Positions 25,952 through 36,585 of a stretch of DNA of 64,000 nucleotides are shown here, in pieces (positions within the stretch are counted from its first letter, which is position 1; the number at the start of each line of letters is the position of its first letter). This stretch comes from Symsagittifera roscoffensis (Eukaryota; Xenacoelomorpha; Acoela; Convolutidae): NCBI RefSeq assembly GCF_963678635.1, contig NC_087065.1, positions 62,274,754-62,338,753 on the forward strand, given 5' to 3'. The notes below the pieces were generated by a model, which did not search any database, was not told the origin of the DNA, and saw nothing but the letters and a program-made list of their open reading frames with translations. The position numbers and the translations under genes are program-made.

Positions 25952-28843
25952 GCGAGTCTTTTGGGTACTTCTATGATAGACTGGTTGCCACAAGAAACCA
26001 AATGTCGTACAGTAAAATTGCCAAGAGCTCGCTAAATACTAGTTTTTAGGAAGGTGCTTCTTCATGAACATGCCCTGGTGTATTTCCAAACAAATTTTAT
26101 GCCTTTCTTTTGCCCGTCTTCCGTGAAAAATTCTGTTCGGCTACTAAAAACGGAAAGATTAAAAAAATCAGTATACTTTCGTACTCTTTTCATTAAATGA
26201 GGCAATTTTTTTTTATTCAAAATTTTTGGAAATCCTTGAAAACTGTTTTGATTTGTTTTTTAAAGGAAATAACTACTACTCTTTTCAATTTTCTGCCAAT
26301 TTGCTAACACAAATAAATATTTTTCATTTTTGACAGCGCTGCAAATGCATCAACTAATTGAATTGCGCAACAGTTTATCGTGATGCTTCAACATCAAAAA
26401 TTCATGAATTTATTTTTTTCTTCTTTTGTTTCGAGTGTTTTTCAGCGGATCTCGATAAATAAAAATTAAATCCTTGTGGGCAGCACAAAAATAATTGAAG
26501 AGAAAAATCACCTTTTTTTTGATGAGACGCTTTTAATCATCTAAAATTGTTTCGTTCGATTTCTTGTAATTAGGTCTTGTTTCCGTTAAATGCTGTGGTT
26601 TTTGAAAACATGCAACAAAAGATGATCGGACGACGAATTTTACTTGTATAAAATAGACTCAAAATTGCTCTGAAAATTCGAAATAAAACAGTCTAGACAA
26701 TCTCCAGTCGAAAAACTTTGGGTTCACTACGTGAAAATTTGAGAATCAGATCAAATTTTTAAAAAAATTAGTATATAGTGTTTCAGATTAAAATATTTAC
26801 TGACAAATGTGTAGTCTAACTAAATGAGATGCAAGTTTAGAAGATACAAGTTTGCTAATTGTACTAAGACTAGCTAACCAAACAATCATTAGTCCACTGA
26901 CATTGTTTGAAGCAGCAAAAAACTTTTAAAAAACATCAAGTTTTTCAAACAAAATACAGTGTAAGTTATAGATAGTTGAAATTTTGGTTTAATTTTGGAA
27001 AGTTGGTATAATCATGGAAGTCCACGACCCTATTGCAGTTTATCCATGTCTGTACATCGGACATACTCTGAGCCAGGATTCTGAAATTGTTGAGATGTTT
27101 CGGAAGCTTTTCTAAGGCCAAACAAACTTTAGGTTCCATAGTTTGCTTCAAAGTGACCGTGGGAGCAACATCGACTTTTTTGTCAGAAACAATCGCGTCA
27201 CACCGCGGAAGATTCTCATTGTTACTATTTACTGATATCAGAGTTTGTGTTTCCCCAGCATCTGTTTCTTTAATGTCGCTAAGTTGATATGATTGATCTG
27301 TGGAGCGAGAAGGGCAGAATATCTTCTTCGAAATTGAAAGAAGTTTAATCGAGTTGCATAATGTTGCGTTTGTTTTTTATTGAATCATCCACGAACCATT
27401 GTGAGAACTTTGAATTTGGAGTTTCTAAGTCTTTTTAAAGAAGCACCAATCCACTTGATAACCTTCGTCTTATTTGCCATGTTATTTTACCATTTGAACA
27501 CTCATGTTCTGAGAGAACAGAAAATGATTTTCCACACCCTCCAACATTTTGTAGGATACCGTTCACAAATTTTATGACAGTCTCCTAAAACAATTGCCTG
27601 ATTTTCATTTTGGATAGTCACTTCCAGTACAACTCGCCCCGTGAAAACATTTTCACCAGAATGATTGATAATGCAGCTTTCTCGTTATATTATTGTGCTT
27701 TGATTAGCTCAATTTGGTAGCTGGAAAACTTTCACTGCGTCTAGGTCATTAAAAACAAATGGCAGATTTTTGATTTCGATCCTGATGGACAGTTTCTGGT
27801 AAACGTTATTAGGTTTTTGTCATTGGGATCCAATTGGGAAAATAGTTTTGCCCATTTTTAGCAGTTCATGACTCTTTATGCTTGAGATAAACTGTTTTGA
27901 CTCCTTGGTATCGAAGTCAAAGCTCTAAGTTTTTTTTGCTTGAAAATGTTTTGGAAATCGATTTTTCCAATCATTGTAATTGGAAATTGCGTGAGTACTT
28001 CAAATGGGAATTATCTCATTTCCAATATAATACTAGTAGACAAATCGTTTTGAATAAGGGAATTAGTTCAATTAACTGGATTTCCTCAACTTCCTCTCTT
28101 TGTGACAGATGGCCCATCAGTGCTGATTTGCAATCGTTTTTTGGTTACCTTCAGGATTTGTGTCAACAAGAACTTTACGTTCTGTTGGGTTTTGTGATTC
28201 TCGAAACAGTTCATCTGACATTGTTTTCTTTAAAGGCACTGCGTCTGATTGTTAAGCTTGATTTTTTTTTCTTCAATTTTACGTCCGTTGAATATCGCGT
28301 TGTTCTTATGTGGTTTTACAGTTGTAGTTTGTCTTTTTGAATTTTGTTTTATTTCATTTTCGTCGAAAGTCAAACGGGAACTAATATGATGGAGTGGTCC
28401 TTTGAAAACAACCAAGTTCTTTGAGAATGAGACACCTAGAGCTCTCAAATCCTTGAATAATTATAAGTTTGCAATCAGAAAAATGTTGCGGTCTATTTTC
28501 AAACAAAAATCGTTTTTCGTTTTTCTATAGAATCTCTTCCTCGCACATCTAAGGCGAAAAATTCATGAAAAGGCACCAAAATTGAGTTTCAATAAGTTAA
28601 CCTAATGATTGTTGTTGAATCGTAAATAAGTTAATGAGAGCATATTTCTGGGTATAAACGATATAGTCACTTTTTAATCTGAAAAGTTACTGACTTAACA
28701 TATTTCGCTAGTTTTTTGAAATTAAAATTTAGACACAATTGTGATTTCATATTTTTTACTTGCGAAATTAATGCAAGACCTGTCTATCGTAGTTGCTTTT
28801 TCGGTGGACCATGCTGTCATTTTAGCAACATTAAACGGCAGAA

Positions 28844-28944
28844 TTCAACTTTTTTTTTTTTTTTTTTTTTTTTTTCAAATTGTAAATTAAATTTGTTTAG
28901 TTAAGAGTTTCATAACTTCTCGGCAGGTTAAGAGTTCAACTTTT
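28844..28944 (-). mobile_element. Short poly(A) retroposon insertion
   Basis: A run of 26 T (28850-28875) followed by about 60 bases, flanked by the 10-bp direct repeat TTCAACTTTT (28844 and 28935). The sister copy at about 24343 lacks it. This is what a small polyadenylated RNA inserted on the minus strand would leave. Confidence 0.7.
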
Positions 28945-29305
28945 CGGCCGGTTTTTTGCGAGCTTGCTTAAGAAGCTCTTTCTTCATTATTAGTTTTCGA
29001 TTGCATCCAGTTTTCAAAAAGAAAAGCATGAACTTTTTTAAACAGGAAATTTAACCAGGTGAAAACGAAGTCACATCGTGAACTACAAGTTATTCTTTCT
29101 TTTATCTAATTCAGTGTTTTAAATTATTTTCTTTTTCCTGTGGAATGACTTAACTTAGAAGAGAGTTGATTGTTTGTTGTTTATCCCCTGAAGTAATTTC
29201 TAAATACGGATTCCATAACTTCATAAGGATAATTTGAATTTAAATTCGATAGGAAAGACTATATTTGTTGAGTTTAGCATTTATTGCTATCGAGGAGGTG
29301 AGTGA
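28945..29305. other. ENDOV 5' flank
   Basis: Presumed promoter region of ENDOV. It is itself the outer end of a repeat arm, with relatives at 7866-7960 (inverted), 20980-21250, 24350-24580 and 25500-25770. I saw no clear TATA box or initiator. Confidence 0.5.
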
Positions 29306-29485
29306 ATGGCCGGCCTGGTTGGATTGGAAGGAAATGAAAAGAAACAGGAAGAATGGGAAGTTTCTCAGCTCTCTCTTAGAATTAATCTCGTTACATGCAA
29401 TTCGGAGAAATGGCAAGATTTACCCGAATTTACCGGGCTGACGTACGTCGGAGGCATTGACATTTCTTTCATCAAAAACAGCAAT
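29306..29485 (+). CDS. ENDOV: ENDOV exon 1
   Basis: Encodes residues 1-60: the N-terminal helix (WEVSQLSLRI) and the first catalytic strand GGIDISF with D52. The donor is AAT|GTGCGT, phase 0. The frame stays open past the donor to 29620, but the protein family resumes only in exon 2, so that extension is intron. Degenerate copies of this exon occur at 21252 and 25772. Confidence 0.93.
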
Positions 29486-31515
29486 GTGCGTCTTTTGGGT
29501 AACTCTATGATAGACGGGTTGCCAGAAATAACCAAGTGCCGTACCGTAAATTCGCCTAGAGCTCGCAAAATGCTAGTTAGTAGGAAGCTGCTTCTTCATG
29601 AACATGCCCTTGTATATTAAACTTTAAGGTCGCTATAATTTATCGTTTATGGAATAAAAATAAAAATGGATTAGAATAAAAATCTAATCATTCTGCCAAA
29701 CAAACAAAAAACTTTTTCTTATATATGAACAAATGATAGATTTTTAGCTCTTTTTGAAGAAGATTTTTTGTATTAAATAACAAAACAGCTTGTATGCCAA
29801 CATAAATGGTCAGTCGGAATGCCTTTTTTTAACCAATCAAGGATAAAAATAGACATTGAGGGAAATCATTAGCGATAATTTATTGTTTCGACTACCCCTA
29901 AAGAGGTTGAGAAAGAACTATGGTGTAGAAAGTTTTTTTGCCGATTTTGCTCAGAGGGAGCTCAGAGGGAATCAAGTGTGGCAGCATATTAAAACCCTAT
30001 AAGTCGTGTTTGAGATTCCGAAAAGAATTCCAAAAAATGGAAGAAATTTTTTTTTTGAAAAATTCAAAATTCCTTTTTTAGGTCACGTAGAAGGTGATTT
30101 TTAGAACTTTCAAATTTTTATGGAATTTAAAAAAGTTTTCAGTTTTTTTGGAATTTTTTTCAGAACCTCAAACACGAATTATAGGGTTTTAATAACTCCA
30201 TTTTGTCAGTCGCACATAAATGTCGTTCTTATATAAATATTGCAATTGAGATAAAAAAGATAATTGGTTGCTGGCTAGTGGCACAGAATGTTCCGACCTC
30301 GCAAAATTTTACAACCAGTGTAAAATTTGCGTGGCACGAACATTCTGTGCCACTAGCCAGCAACCAATTATCTTTGTATCTAAATTGCAATATTTATATA
30401 AGAAGGATATTTATATACGATTGATAAGATGGAGTTTTTTAAATATAACTTAAATGGCAGATAAAATCTAATTATACTTTTAAAGTTAGTTTTTTGTGTG
30501 AATTAGAATGGTGTTTCAAATTTATTATAGGAAAAATGGATTTTGCAAAGGATTGTTGCGAGTCAATCAAATTTATTTGAAGTTTTATCTTTTGTGTCAC
30601 CGTCGCTTTACAATTTTTCTTGCAACAAATTTATTTGAAAGGCTAAAATAGCTTTTATTTGTCTTAACAGGTGGATGCTTTCGTTGCATTAGTCGTGATA
30701 CAGTTTCCGTCCCTAGAAGTAGTTTACAGACAATGCGAGGCAGTGAAACTTAAAGAACCTTACATCCCTGGGTTCTTGGCATTCAGGGAAGTGGACCATT
30801 GTATTGTCATGCTAAAAAATTTGCAGAAAGTTAAACCAGAATTTTATCCTCAGGCTGTTTTCCTAGACGGGAATGGGTACTCGTTTGAAAAGTGAATAAT
30901 TTAATAACTTGTTTTTTTTTGTACTTGCTGTGCTTTGTTGGAATGGGAATTGTTGGTTTTAGTTAATTGACCCTGAGAATTATCGAGTTCTATATTTTCC
31001 GCAATGAATACGGCTCTCTTCTACGCTTATTGCATCAATGACTTCCAGAACTTAGAGTTTTCAATTTGTAATTCAAATTTGACTTAAGATTTTTAAATTC
31101 AATTATAAACGAGTACTCTATCGTTAGTCTCCTTCACCCACGTAAATTTGGACTAGCTTGTCATCTGGGTGTGAAGATGGATGTACCTTCAATTGGCTGT
31201 GCCAAGAACCTCTTTCAAATGGAAAATATCGCTCGCGACGAAAATCACAAAAACCAAATTGACTCTTTGAAATATGCAGGAGATTACTTCAAAATCTTTG
31301 ATAAAGACGGAGATGTTTTAGGCGCTGGCTTGAAAACTGTTGATAGAAGTTTCAAACCTATTTATGTTTCTATTGGGCACAAGTTCGATCTCGAGACTGC
31401 ATGTCGACTGGTGACTAAATGCAGCAAGTACCGAGAACCAGAGCCGACCAGATGGGCTGATATTTTTTCACGAGAAGTCATACGAAAATTGCCCTGTGAA
31501 TCTATAGAAAATTAG
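29306..31515 (+). CDS. ENDOV: ENDOV, endonuclease V (complete, 3 exons: 29306-29485, 30671-30876, 31128-31515)
   Basis: Endonuclease V cleaves beside inosine; animal ENDOV acts mainly on inosine-containing RNA and bacterial EndoV on deaminated DNA. The joined exons give 257 residues with no internal stop. Human ENDOV is about 282 and bacterial enzymes about 225. All expected active-site residues are present and, as far as I recall, fall at the human numbers: D52 in GGIDISF, Y91 in PYIPGFLAFRE (strand-separating wedge), E100 in the same motif, D126 in FLDGNG, K155 and D240 in ADIFSRE. An in-frame TGA directly precedes the ATG, which fixes the start. Introns are GT-AG (phases 0 and 2). The gene lies at the outer end of the foldback repeat array and 4.9 kb upstream of HYDIN on the same strand. 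It looks intact. No AATAAA lies close to the stop; the nearest I noticed is about 500 bp downstream. Confidence 0.95.
29988..30194. mobile_element. MITE-like element in ENDOV intron 1
   Basis: Terminal inverted repeats of about 26 bp: the left end reads TTAAAACCCTATAAG then TCGTGTTTGAG, and the right end is its near-exact reverse complement. The interior is AT-rich and non-coding, about 205 bp in all. Confidence 0.7.
30226..30404. repeat. Large palindrome in ENDOV intron 1
   Basis: Two arms of about 85 bp are reverse complements with few mismatches (for example, GGTTGCTGGCTAGTGGCACA against its complement at 30347-30366). The centre (GCAAAATTTTACA against TGTAAAATTTGC) is itself palindromic. 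The arms contain the ACATTCTGTGCCAC motif that ends the dispersed family A. Confidence 0.85.
30671..30876 (+). CDS. ENDOV: ENDOV exon 2
   Basis: Encodes residues 61-128 plus two bases of codon 129. It follows the acceptor TTAACAG and carries ALVVIQFPSLEVVY, PYIPGFLAFRE (Y91, E100) and FLDGNG (D126). The donor GG|GTACTC is phase 2. The frame read on into the intron stops 6 codons later. Confidence 0.93.
30877..31127 (+). other. ENDOV intron 2
   Basis: 251 bp, phase 2, AT-rich. I see no other feature in it. Confidence 0.85.
31128..31515 (+). CDS. ENDOV: ENDOV exon 3 (terminal)
   Basis: Acceptor CGTTAG, entering at phase 2. Encodes residues 129-257 and the TAG stop at 31513-31515. Motifs in order: FGLACHLGV, GCAKNLFQ (K155), VDRSFKPIYVSIGH and EPTRWADIFSREVIRK (D240). 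The C-terminal tail after the catalytic core is short (LPCESIEN). Confidence 0.93.
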
Positions 31516-31552
31516 CAACAGAAAAATGATGTTCCAAAGTTTTTACTCTTGC

Positions 31553-31770
31553 GATAAGCAAGGTTGTTGCAATCCGTCACTAGACTTTTTTCCCGTAAAT
31601 AACTTTGTTCACAGAATGGTCAAAATTAGAAATGAAATGTAAACTTAGGTTCAGTTCATAATGAATTCAAATTTCTTTGCGTGCCCGGCACACTTGGCCT
31701 GGAGGTAACGAATAGGTCTAGGACGGCAAAGGTCCTGGGTTCGAATATGACAGGACCTTTTTTCAAACGG
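31553..31770 (+). repeat. Dispersed repeat C with tRNA-like Pol III end
   Basis: Starts GATAAGCAAGGTTGTTGCAA, recurring at 62643. The segment GTAAATAACTTTGTTCA recurs at about 36751, with a diverged form near 39207. It ends in a tRNA-like unit at about 31683-31766: A-box-like TGGCCTGGAGG, B-box-like GGTTCGAATAT, a 7-bp stem GGTCCTG/CAGGACC, then a T run. Probably a SINE. Confidence 0.6.
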
Positions 31771-31795
31771 GAAATATTTCGTTTCAAAAAAATGT

Positions 31796-32321
31796 CAGCT
31801 CATTATTTCGACCTTTGTATTCGGGTGTGTTTTAGTTATTTTTTTTTTGTTTTCCATGCCAATCAGGTTCCACAATTAATCATCGGAATGAATTGAGTAA
31901 TATATCATATTAAAGCCCTTTTAGTCGTGATTCGAACATATAAAAATTTTGAAAAATTCTCAGTTTTGAGAAAAACTGGTTTGAAGTTTTTGATTTTGGT
32001 CTAATTTCGAGCAAATAAAGGCAAGGGAGCAGGCTCAAAATAGCCTATTAATTCTGCAAAAAAAAAGAAAAACTTTTTAATTTTTTTACTTTATGACAAT
32101 CTTTTTGTGCTTCTAATCATTTTTCTACAAATGTTGTTGCCCAGTTTGCGCATTTTACTATGACTGTCGAATATGCGTAAGTTGTAGTTTTTCGTTCAGA
32201 TCCTTTTATCGCACCACGCACGCAGAAAAAAATACTAAATTGAAAAACCTTGTTCTTTTGCGTGTTTTAGACTGGTCGGATTAATCTGTGCTGTTTGTAC
32301 AGTAACTGGGTATCATTGTTG
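31796..32321 (+). repeat. Dispersed family A, copy 1
   Basis: Shares the head (TTTGTATTCGGGTGTGTTTTAG, middle ATATCATATTAAAGCCC, then TCGTGATTCGAA) and tail (TGGTCGGA then CTGTGC, ending TATC-TTGTT) with copies at 43576-47182, 57311-58030 and 63110-63740. Non-coding. Confidence 0.75.
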
Positions 32322-32367
32322 TTTGTCTGCTTATGGTTTGTCGGTTTAGTTGCCACATATTAGAAAT

Positions 32368-33508
32368 GTTTTTTTTTTTGCTGTACGCAATTTACCTTTA
32401 GTGTTTTGATATACTTCTGCTGGTTGTTTTTCGGTTTAAATCTTTATTCTGCCCAAATGATTTTGGCTTATATTTTATTGGATCAATAGGTAAATTTTGA
32501 GTCGTTCCATTTCAATCAAAATTTCAATCAAAGACCTTGTATTGTACCCAAATATCGTACAATGTAGCGTATGATTACTGGAATCATGTAGGGTTTACTT
32601 TTGCGAAAGCAAGTGTCTTGTAATGGGAAACTAGTCTTTTTAAACAACTTTACTTACAAATCTTGCTTGCTTTTCTTACTTGCTTTATTGCCTTTGCACG
32701 TTTTTTTTTTGCTGTACGCAATTTAATTTTAGTGTTTTGATATATTTCTGCTGGTTGTTTTTCGATTTAAATCTTTATTCTGCCCAAATGATTTTGGCTT
32801 ATATTTTATTGGATCAATAGTTAAATTTTGAGTCGTTCCAAGATTAGCATACTTTTGGAGCTCCTCTTTGGTTTGACAAATGCTTAAATTACAGTTCAAA
32901 GTTGGGGCCTTAACAATTTGTTTATTAGTTTTAAGTTTTTTTTTGAAATTGTTTCGGTTGCAAGGTTTTCTGCTCAGATATTTTTGGGTTTTTTTACCGT
33001 TTGTTTAGTTTTATTCTGATACTAATTTATTCTTCTGTTGTCTTGGCTTGTTTTGTTTGAAATTTAGTTTTAGTAATTTTGATAGATTCAGTTTTTTAAA
33101 CGTTTTTGAAAATTTTTTCGATGTTTTTTTTTCATTTTGCGGCTTTTTTGTATCGAAAGTGGTGCGAAGCTCGGCTTAGCCTCTGTGTATGAATTCCGAT
33201 CCTGGTATTTGAAACTAGACGGTATATAGCAGTGTGAAGTCTTGAACGTTTGAACATGATTAACGTATCTAATTTAGTTTTTGCTAGTTTTTTTCTAAAA
33301 AAATCTTGAGAATCTTTGATCGACTCGCAATTTCAATCAAAGACCTTGTATTGTACCCAAATATCGTACAATGTAGCGTATGATTACTGGAATCATGTAG
33401 GGTTTACACTTGCGAAAGCAAGTGTCTTGTAATGGGAAACTAGTCTTTTTAAACAACTTTACTTACAAATCTTGCTTGCTTTTCTTACTTGCTTTATTGC
33501 CTTTGCAC
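32368..33508. repeat. Interleaved duplications in the ENDOV-HYDIN interval
   Basis: A block of about 140 bp (GCTGTACGCAATTT to GAGTCGTTCCA) occurs at 32370-32508 and 32708-32840. A block of about 178 bp (AATTTCAATCAAAGACCTTG to TTTATTGCCTTTGCAC) occurs at 32519-32700 and 33331-33508, almost identical. The order is a-b-a-b with unique sequence before the last b. Confidence 0.88.
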
Positions 33509-36450
33509 CCTAAGGTGAGGGGTTTGAGTCCCGGCCTGACTTTGTTTTTTTTTCAGTATGTGAGCAATTGAAATTTTTTTTCGGCAAGAATTGAATTATC
33601 GGACTTTCGTTTGTCTGCTCAAGTTTTGGCGACTGATTTGCCACATCACAGATTTTGCTTGTGCTGTAATCAGCTTTTATTGTAGATGCAATGCAAGTGT
33701 TGTTCAATATAGTTTCAGGGCACATTTGAAAACTTTTTAAAATAATTTTTTAAATCACTTTTTTGGCTCAAAATGTGTCTGCTCAAAGATTTTCGGCTTA
33801 GTTGCCTTATCACGGTCTTTTTCTTCTTCAAAAGCAACTTTCGTCAAACGTCAAAGTGCAGGTGGTGTTCGAGGTAGTTTAAGGGGGACTTGAAGTTTTT
33901 AAAATTTTTTAAAACTAAATTAACTTAACTTAATTTAACTTTTTTCGTAAGCTTGTGCCTGTTAAAATATTTTCGGCTTGTTTCTTCTCCGCTTCGTCCC
34001 TGTGTAAATTTTTCAATTCACGTCTTTTTTGGCTAAATGAGCGTCTAATCGAGTATGGGTTACTGCTAAGCATGGGCCGAAAATCCTTATTATGACGCTT
34101 GCAAAAATCCTTGCTGGGTGGGAACATTGTCTGAAACTGGGTAGAAGCATTGTCTTCGGCTATTTTAGTTTTTTTTTAAAAAAAATTGGCTAAAACAAAT
34201 AGTTTTTGGAATTGGTGAAGTTTTATATTATTTTAAAGCCCTTTCTATCGTGATTCTAAAGACATTAAATTTCCAAAAATTTTTCGCAGTGTCGGTAAAA
34301 ACCGGCTTGAAATGTCTAATTTTCAGTTAAATTACGAGCGAAAAAGCAAGCTGCAGGCTTATTTTAAAATGATACTGTATGAAAATTGTATTCCAGCCGT
34401 GAAATTTTAGTTCTACTTCAGCACCTTCTTAGTTTTTTTGCGTCTTTTTGGGAATGAATTATTTCATATTTTAGATTTTATTTAACAATTGTTCACTGTT
34501 TTTGTTCACTGCTTTGTGAGCAAAGTGTATCAAGACCAGTCAATTTTTTCCAGCCGACTTCCTTGTTAAATTTTTTATGCAAATTAGTGCAAAATTGTTT
34601 CTACTATGCAGCGTAAGCCAAGTGGATCCGCTTTATCAAGGCGCATTGTTTGTTGCTTAATATCTATGAATGAAGCGGGAGTGAAAGCAAGTGAGTTTAG
34701 GACGATGCGTTCGAGTTCAAATCGCGTAGGTTACAGGAGGTTTTGGTATTTTTTTTGAGGTTACAGGAGGTTTCAGAGCTAGTGAGCATGCAATCGGAAG
34801 CTAGAAGTTTTTCCCGCACGCAACTCGTCTCAAAAGTGTGAAATAAAATGATCTTGTTTTAATTTGAAGTCTCGGATTTTATCAGGCCATTCTAATTTTG
34901 CCCAGAGGTAAGGGACACGCCTTCGGAACAAATGGTCAAGGGTGCGACCAGACCTTCTTTTTCTTTGATATTGGGCAAATTTCAATGATAGGATTATCTT
35001 TTATTTTCTTATTTTTATTGCTTTATTTTTCAAAACAATTTAGGGTACGACCAGACCTGCTTTTTTAATATTGGACTAATTTTAATGATAGGACTATTTT
35101 TTATTTACTATTTTTGTCGCTTTTTTTCAAAAGTTAACTTTTTCTTCTAAATCAAACAATTTTATCTATGATTGAAAAATTGATCTGTAATTTGTACGTT
35201 TTGCAAGTTTACCAAACCTTATTTTGTTTAAATTAGCCTGTTTAATATTTGCGTGTTTAAGGAGGAATGGGCCGTAAAAAACTTTATAACTCAAATTTTT
35301 CATTGACCACACTTTGTTTTTGGGTCCATGGGCGTTACCCAAATATTGTCGGCTTAATTGCATTTGGGTGAAAGGTTTTGAATGCATTTATGATGGTCTT
35401 GATTGGATTTCTTGACAGTTTTTCCTCAAATTGAACATTATTCGAATCAAATGATTGAACTTTTTTGAAGACTTACTGGTTTTCGTCTCATTTAATAGTT
35501 TCCGTCTGGTTTCTGTCTGTCGGTTCACAATTCTTTGTGCTGTTGCAAGTGTTAAAAAGCTCCGCTTCACCTCTTTGTATAGAGTTTGATTTTATTTCAA
35601 TTCATCATCATTAGTTTCTTGCATGTGTGTATATTTTTTTTCGTTTTTTTTTTGGCAATGTTTGGAAGAAGAAGCCTCCCCTTTACTAAAAAACTGCGTT
35701 TCCTCTGAGTTTTGAAAGCGCAATGAATGGATCGAGTTGTCTTGGACGATATTTCAAAAAGTTCAAGTGTTTTTTAATAAAAAATAAAGCAATAATTGAA
35801 ATCAAGCCATCTGTTTTTTTTTGCTGAAATTGATGAGTTTATTTGGGTTGAGTTAAATTTGAGTTTGTCAAAAAAATTTTGCAGTTGCTTTTTAAACAAA
35901 CAGTTGTTTTCTTTAAAATTTTGCTAGACGAAAATTGGTATTGGTTTTAGACGCAAATTATGTCAGTAGACATCGCATTCCAGCGGGAAGGGTTTTCATA
36001 GAAATAAAAACTTCAAAGTCGCCGATGGGCGCGGTACGCGTGCGTCACCGCTTTGCAGCGATAACCGGCTCTAACACGTTGGTGTGACTGCGGCGGTGAG
36101 GATATTGCGAGTTGTCTTTTATTGCGAGTTGTTTTTAGTTGTCTTTTTACGATTTTGTTGAAAAAAAAATTGATTGATGGACTCAGTAATTATGAAGTAA
36201 ATTTTTGATTATGAGACGGCTTAAGTTTGATATAGTCTTGTAGTTTCTGACGACTAAATTTTTCAGCTAGGCTTCTGTGTACGTTTTTTTTTTAATTTGA
36301 AGGGCTTAAGATTTTTAAACCAAAAGAAAATTATTTAGTTTGTGATTAAATTGAAAGGTTTAAGATTTAAAGGCGAACACAACATTTTTTTAGTGTCTGT
36401 GCTTGCAAGTCTCTTGAAATGTTTTAAAATAATTGTCTGATTTTTTCTAG
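33505..36450. other. Intergenic region upstream of HYDIN
   Basis: No gene is supported. It is T-rich and contains tRNA-like fragments (B-box-like GGTTTGAGTCC at about 33519, GAGTTCAAATC at about 34712) and recurring motifs TCGGCTTAGTTGCC (33789; TCGGCTTAATTGC at 35348) and GCTCCGCTTCACCTCTTTGT (35563; like 33172 and 56926). The HYDIN promoter or a 5' untranslated exon may be here, but I cannot point to it. Confidence 0.6.
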
Positions 36451-36456
36451 ATTTGA

Positions 36457-36585
36457 ATGTTAGCAAAAAAGGGCCCTAATCCGAAGGGCTCAGTGCCCCT
36501 GATTTCAGGGGACGTACCCTTCTACAACAGCAGAATAGCAGCCCCAAAAAACCCAAAGATGGTCATGTCTCCCAGACCACCCAAG
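36457..36585 (+). CDS. HYDIN: HYDIN exon 1 (start codon)
   Basis: Residues 1-43, basic and proline-rich. The ATG at 36457 lies 6 bases after a good acceptor (TTTTTTCTAG, ending 36450), so the mRNA 5' end is spliced on from elsewhere. Donor AAG|GTGAGT, phase 0. The sequence before exon 2 is poorly conserved in the family, so the exact start is less certain than the later exons. Confidence 0.8.

Larger units (their letters stand above)
24586..29180. repeat. Second copy of 4.5-kb tandem duplication
   Basis: Near-identical to 20027-24560 at an offset of 4559 at its start and 4508 further on. It repeats the spacer end, the dead ENDOV exon 1, reverse arm R5 (about 26100-28700), the 0.78-kb insert (27890-28670) and the arm outer end. 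The two copies differ by few bases, so the duplication is recent. Confidence 0.88.
29486..30670 (+). other. ENDOV intron 1
   Basis: 1185 bp, phase 0. Its first part is copied in the dead ENDOV fragments. It also holds an inverted-repeat element (29988-30194) and a near-perfect palindrome (30226-30404). Confidence 0.85.

Noticed and set aside
1-29180. Autonomous transposon genes in the foldback array
   Set aside because: I looked for transposase, integrase, reverse transcriptase and helicase motifs in the long frames of both strands and saw none.
29486-29620. Open frame extending ENDOV exon 1 past the donor
   Set aside because: The family sequence continues in exon 2 directly after residue 60. 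The extension matches nothing and begins with a consensus donor.
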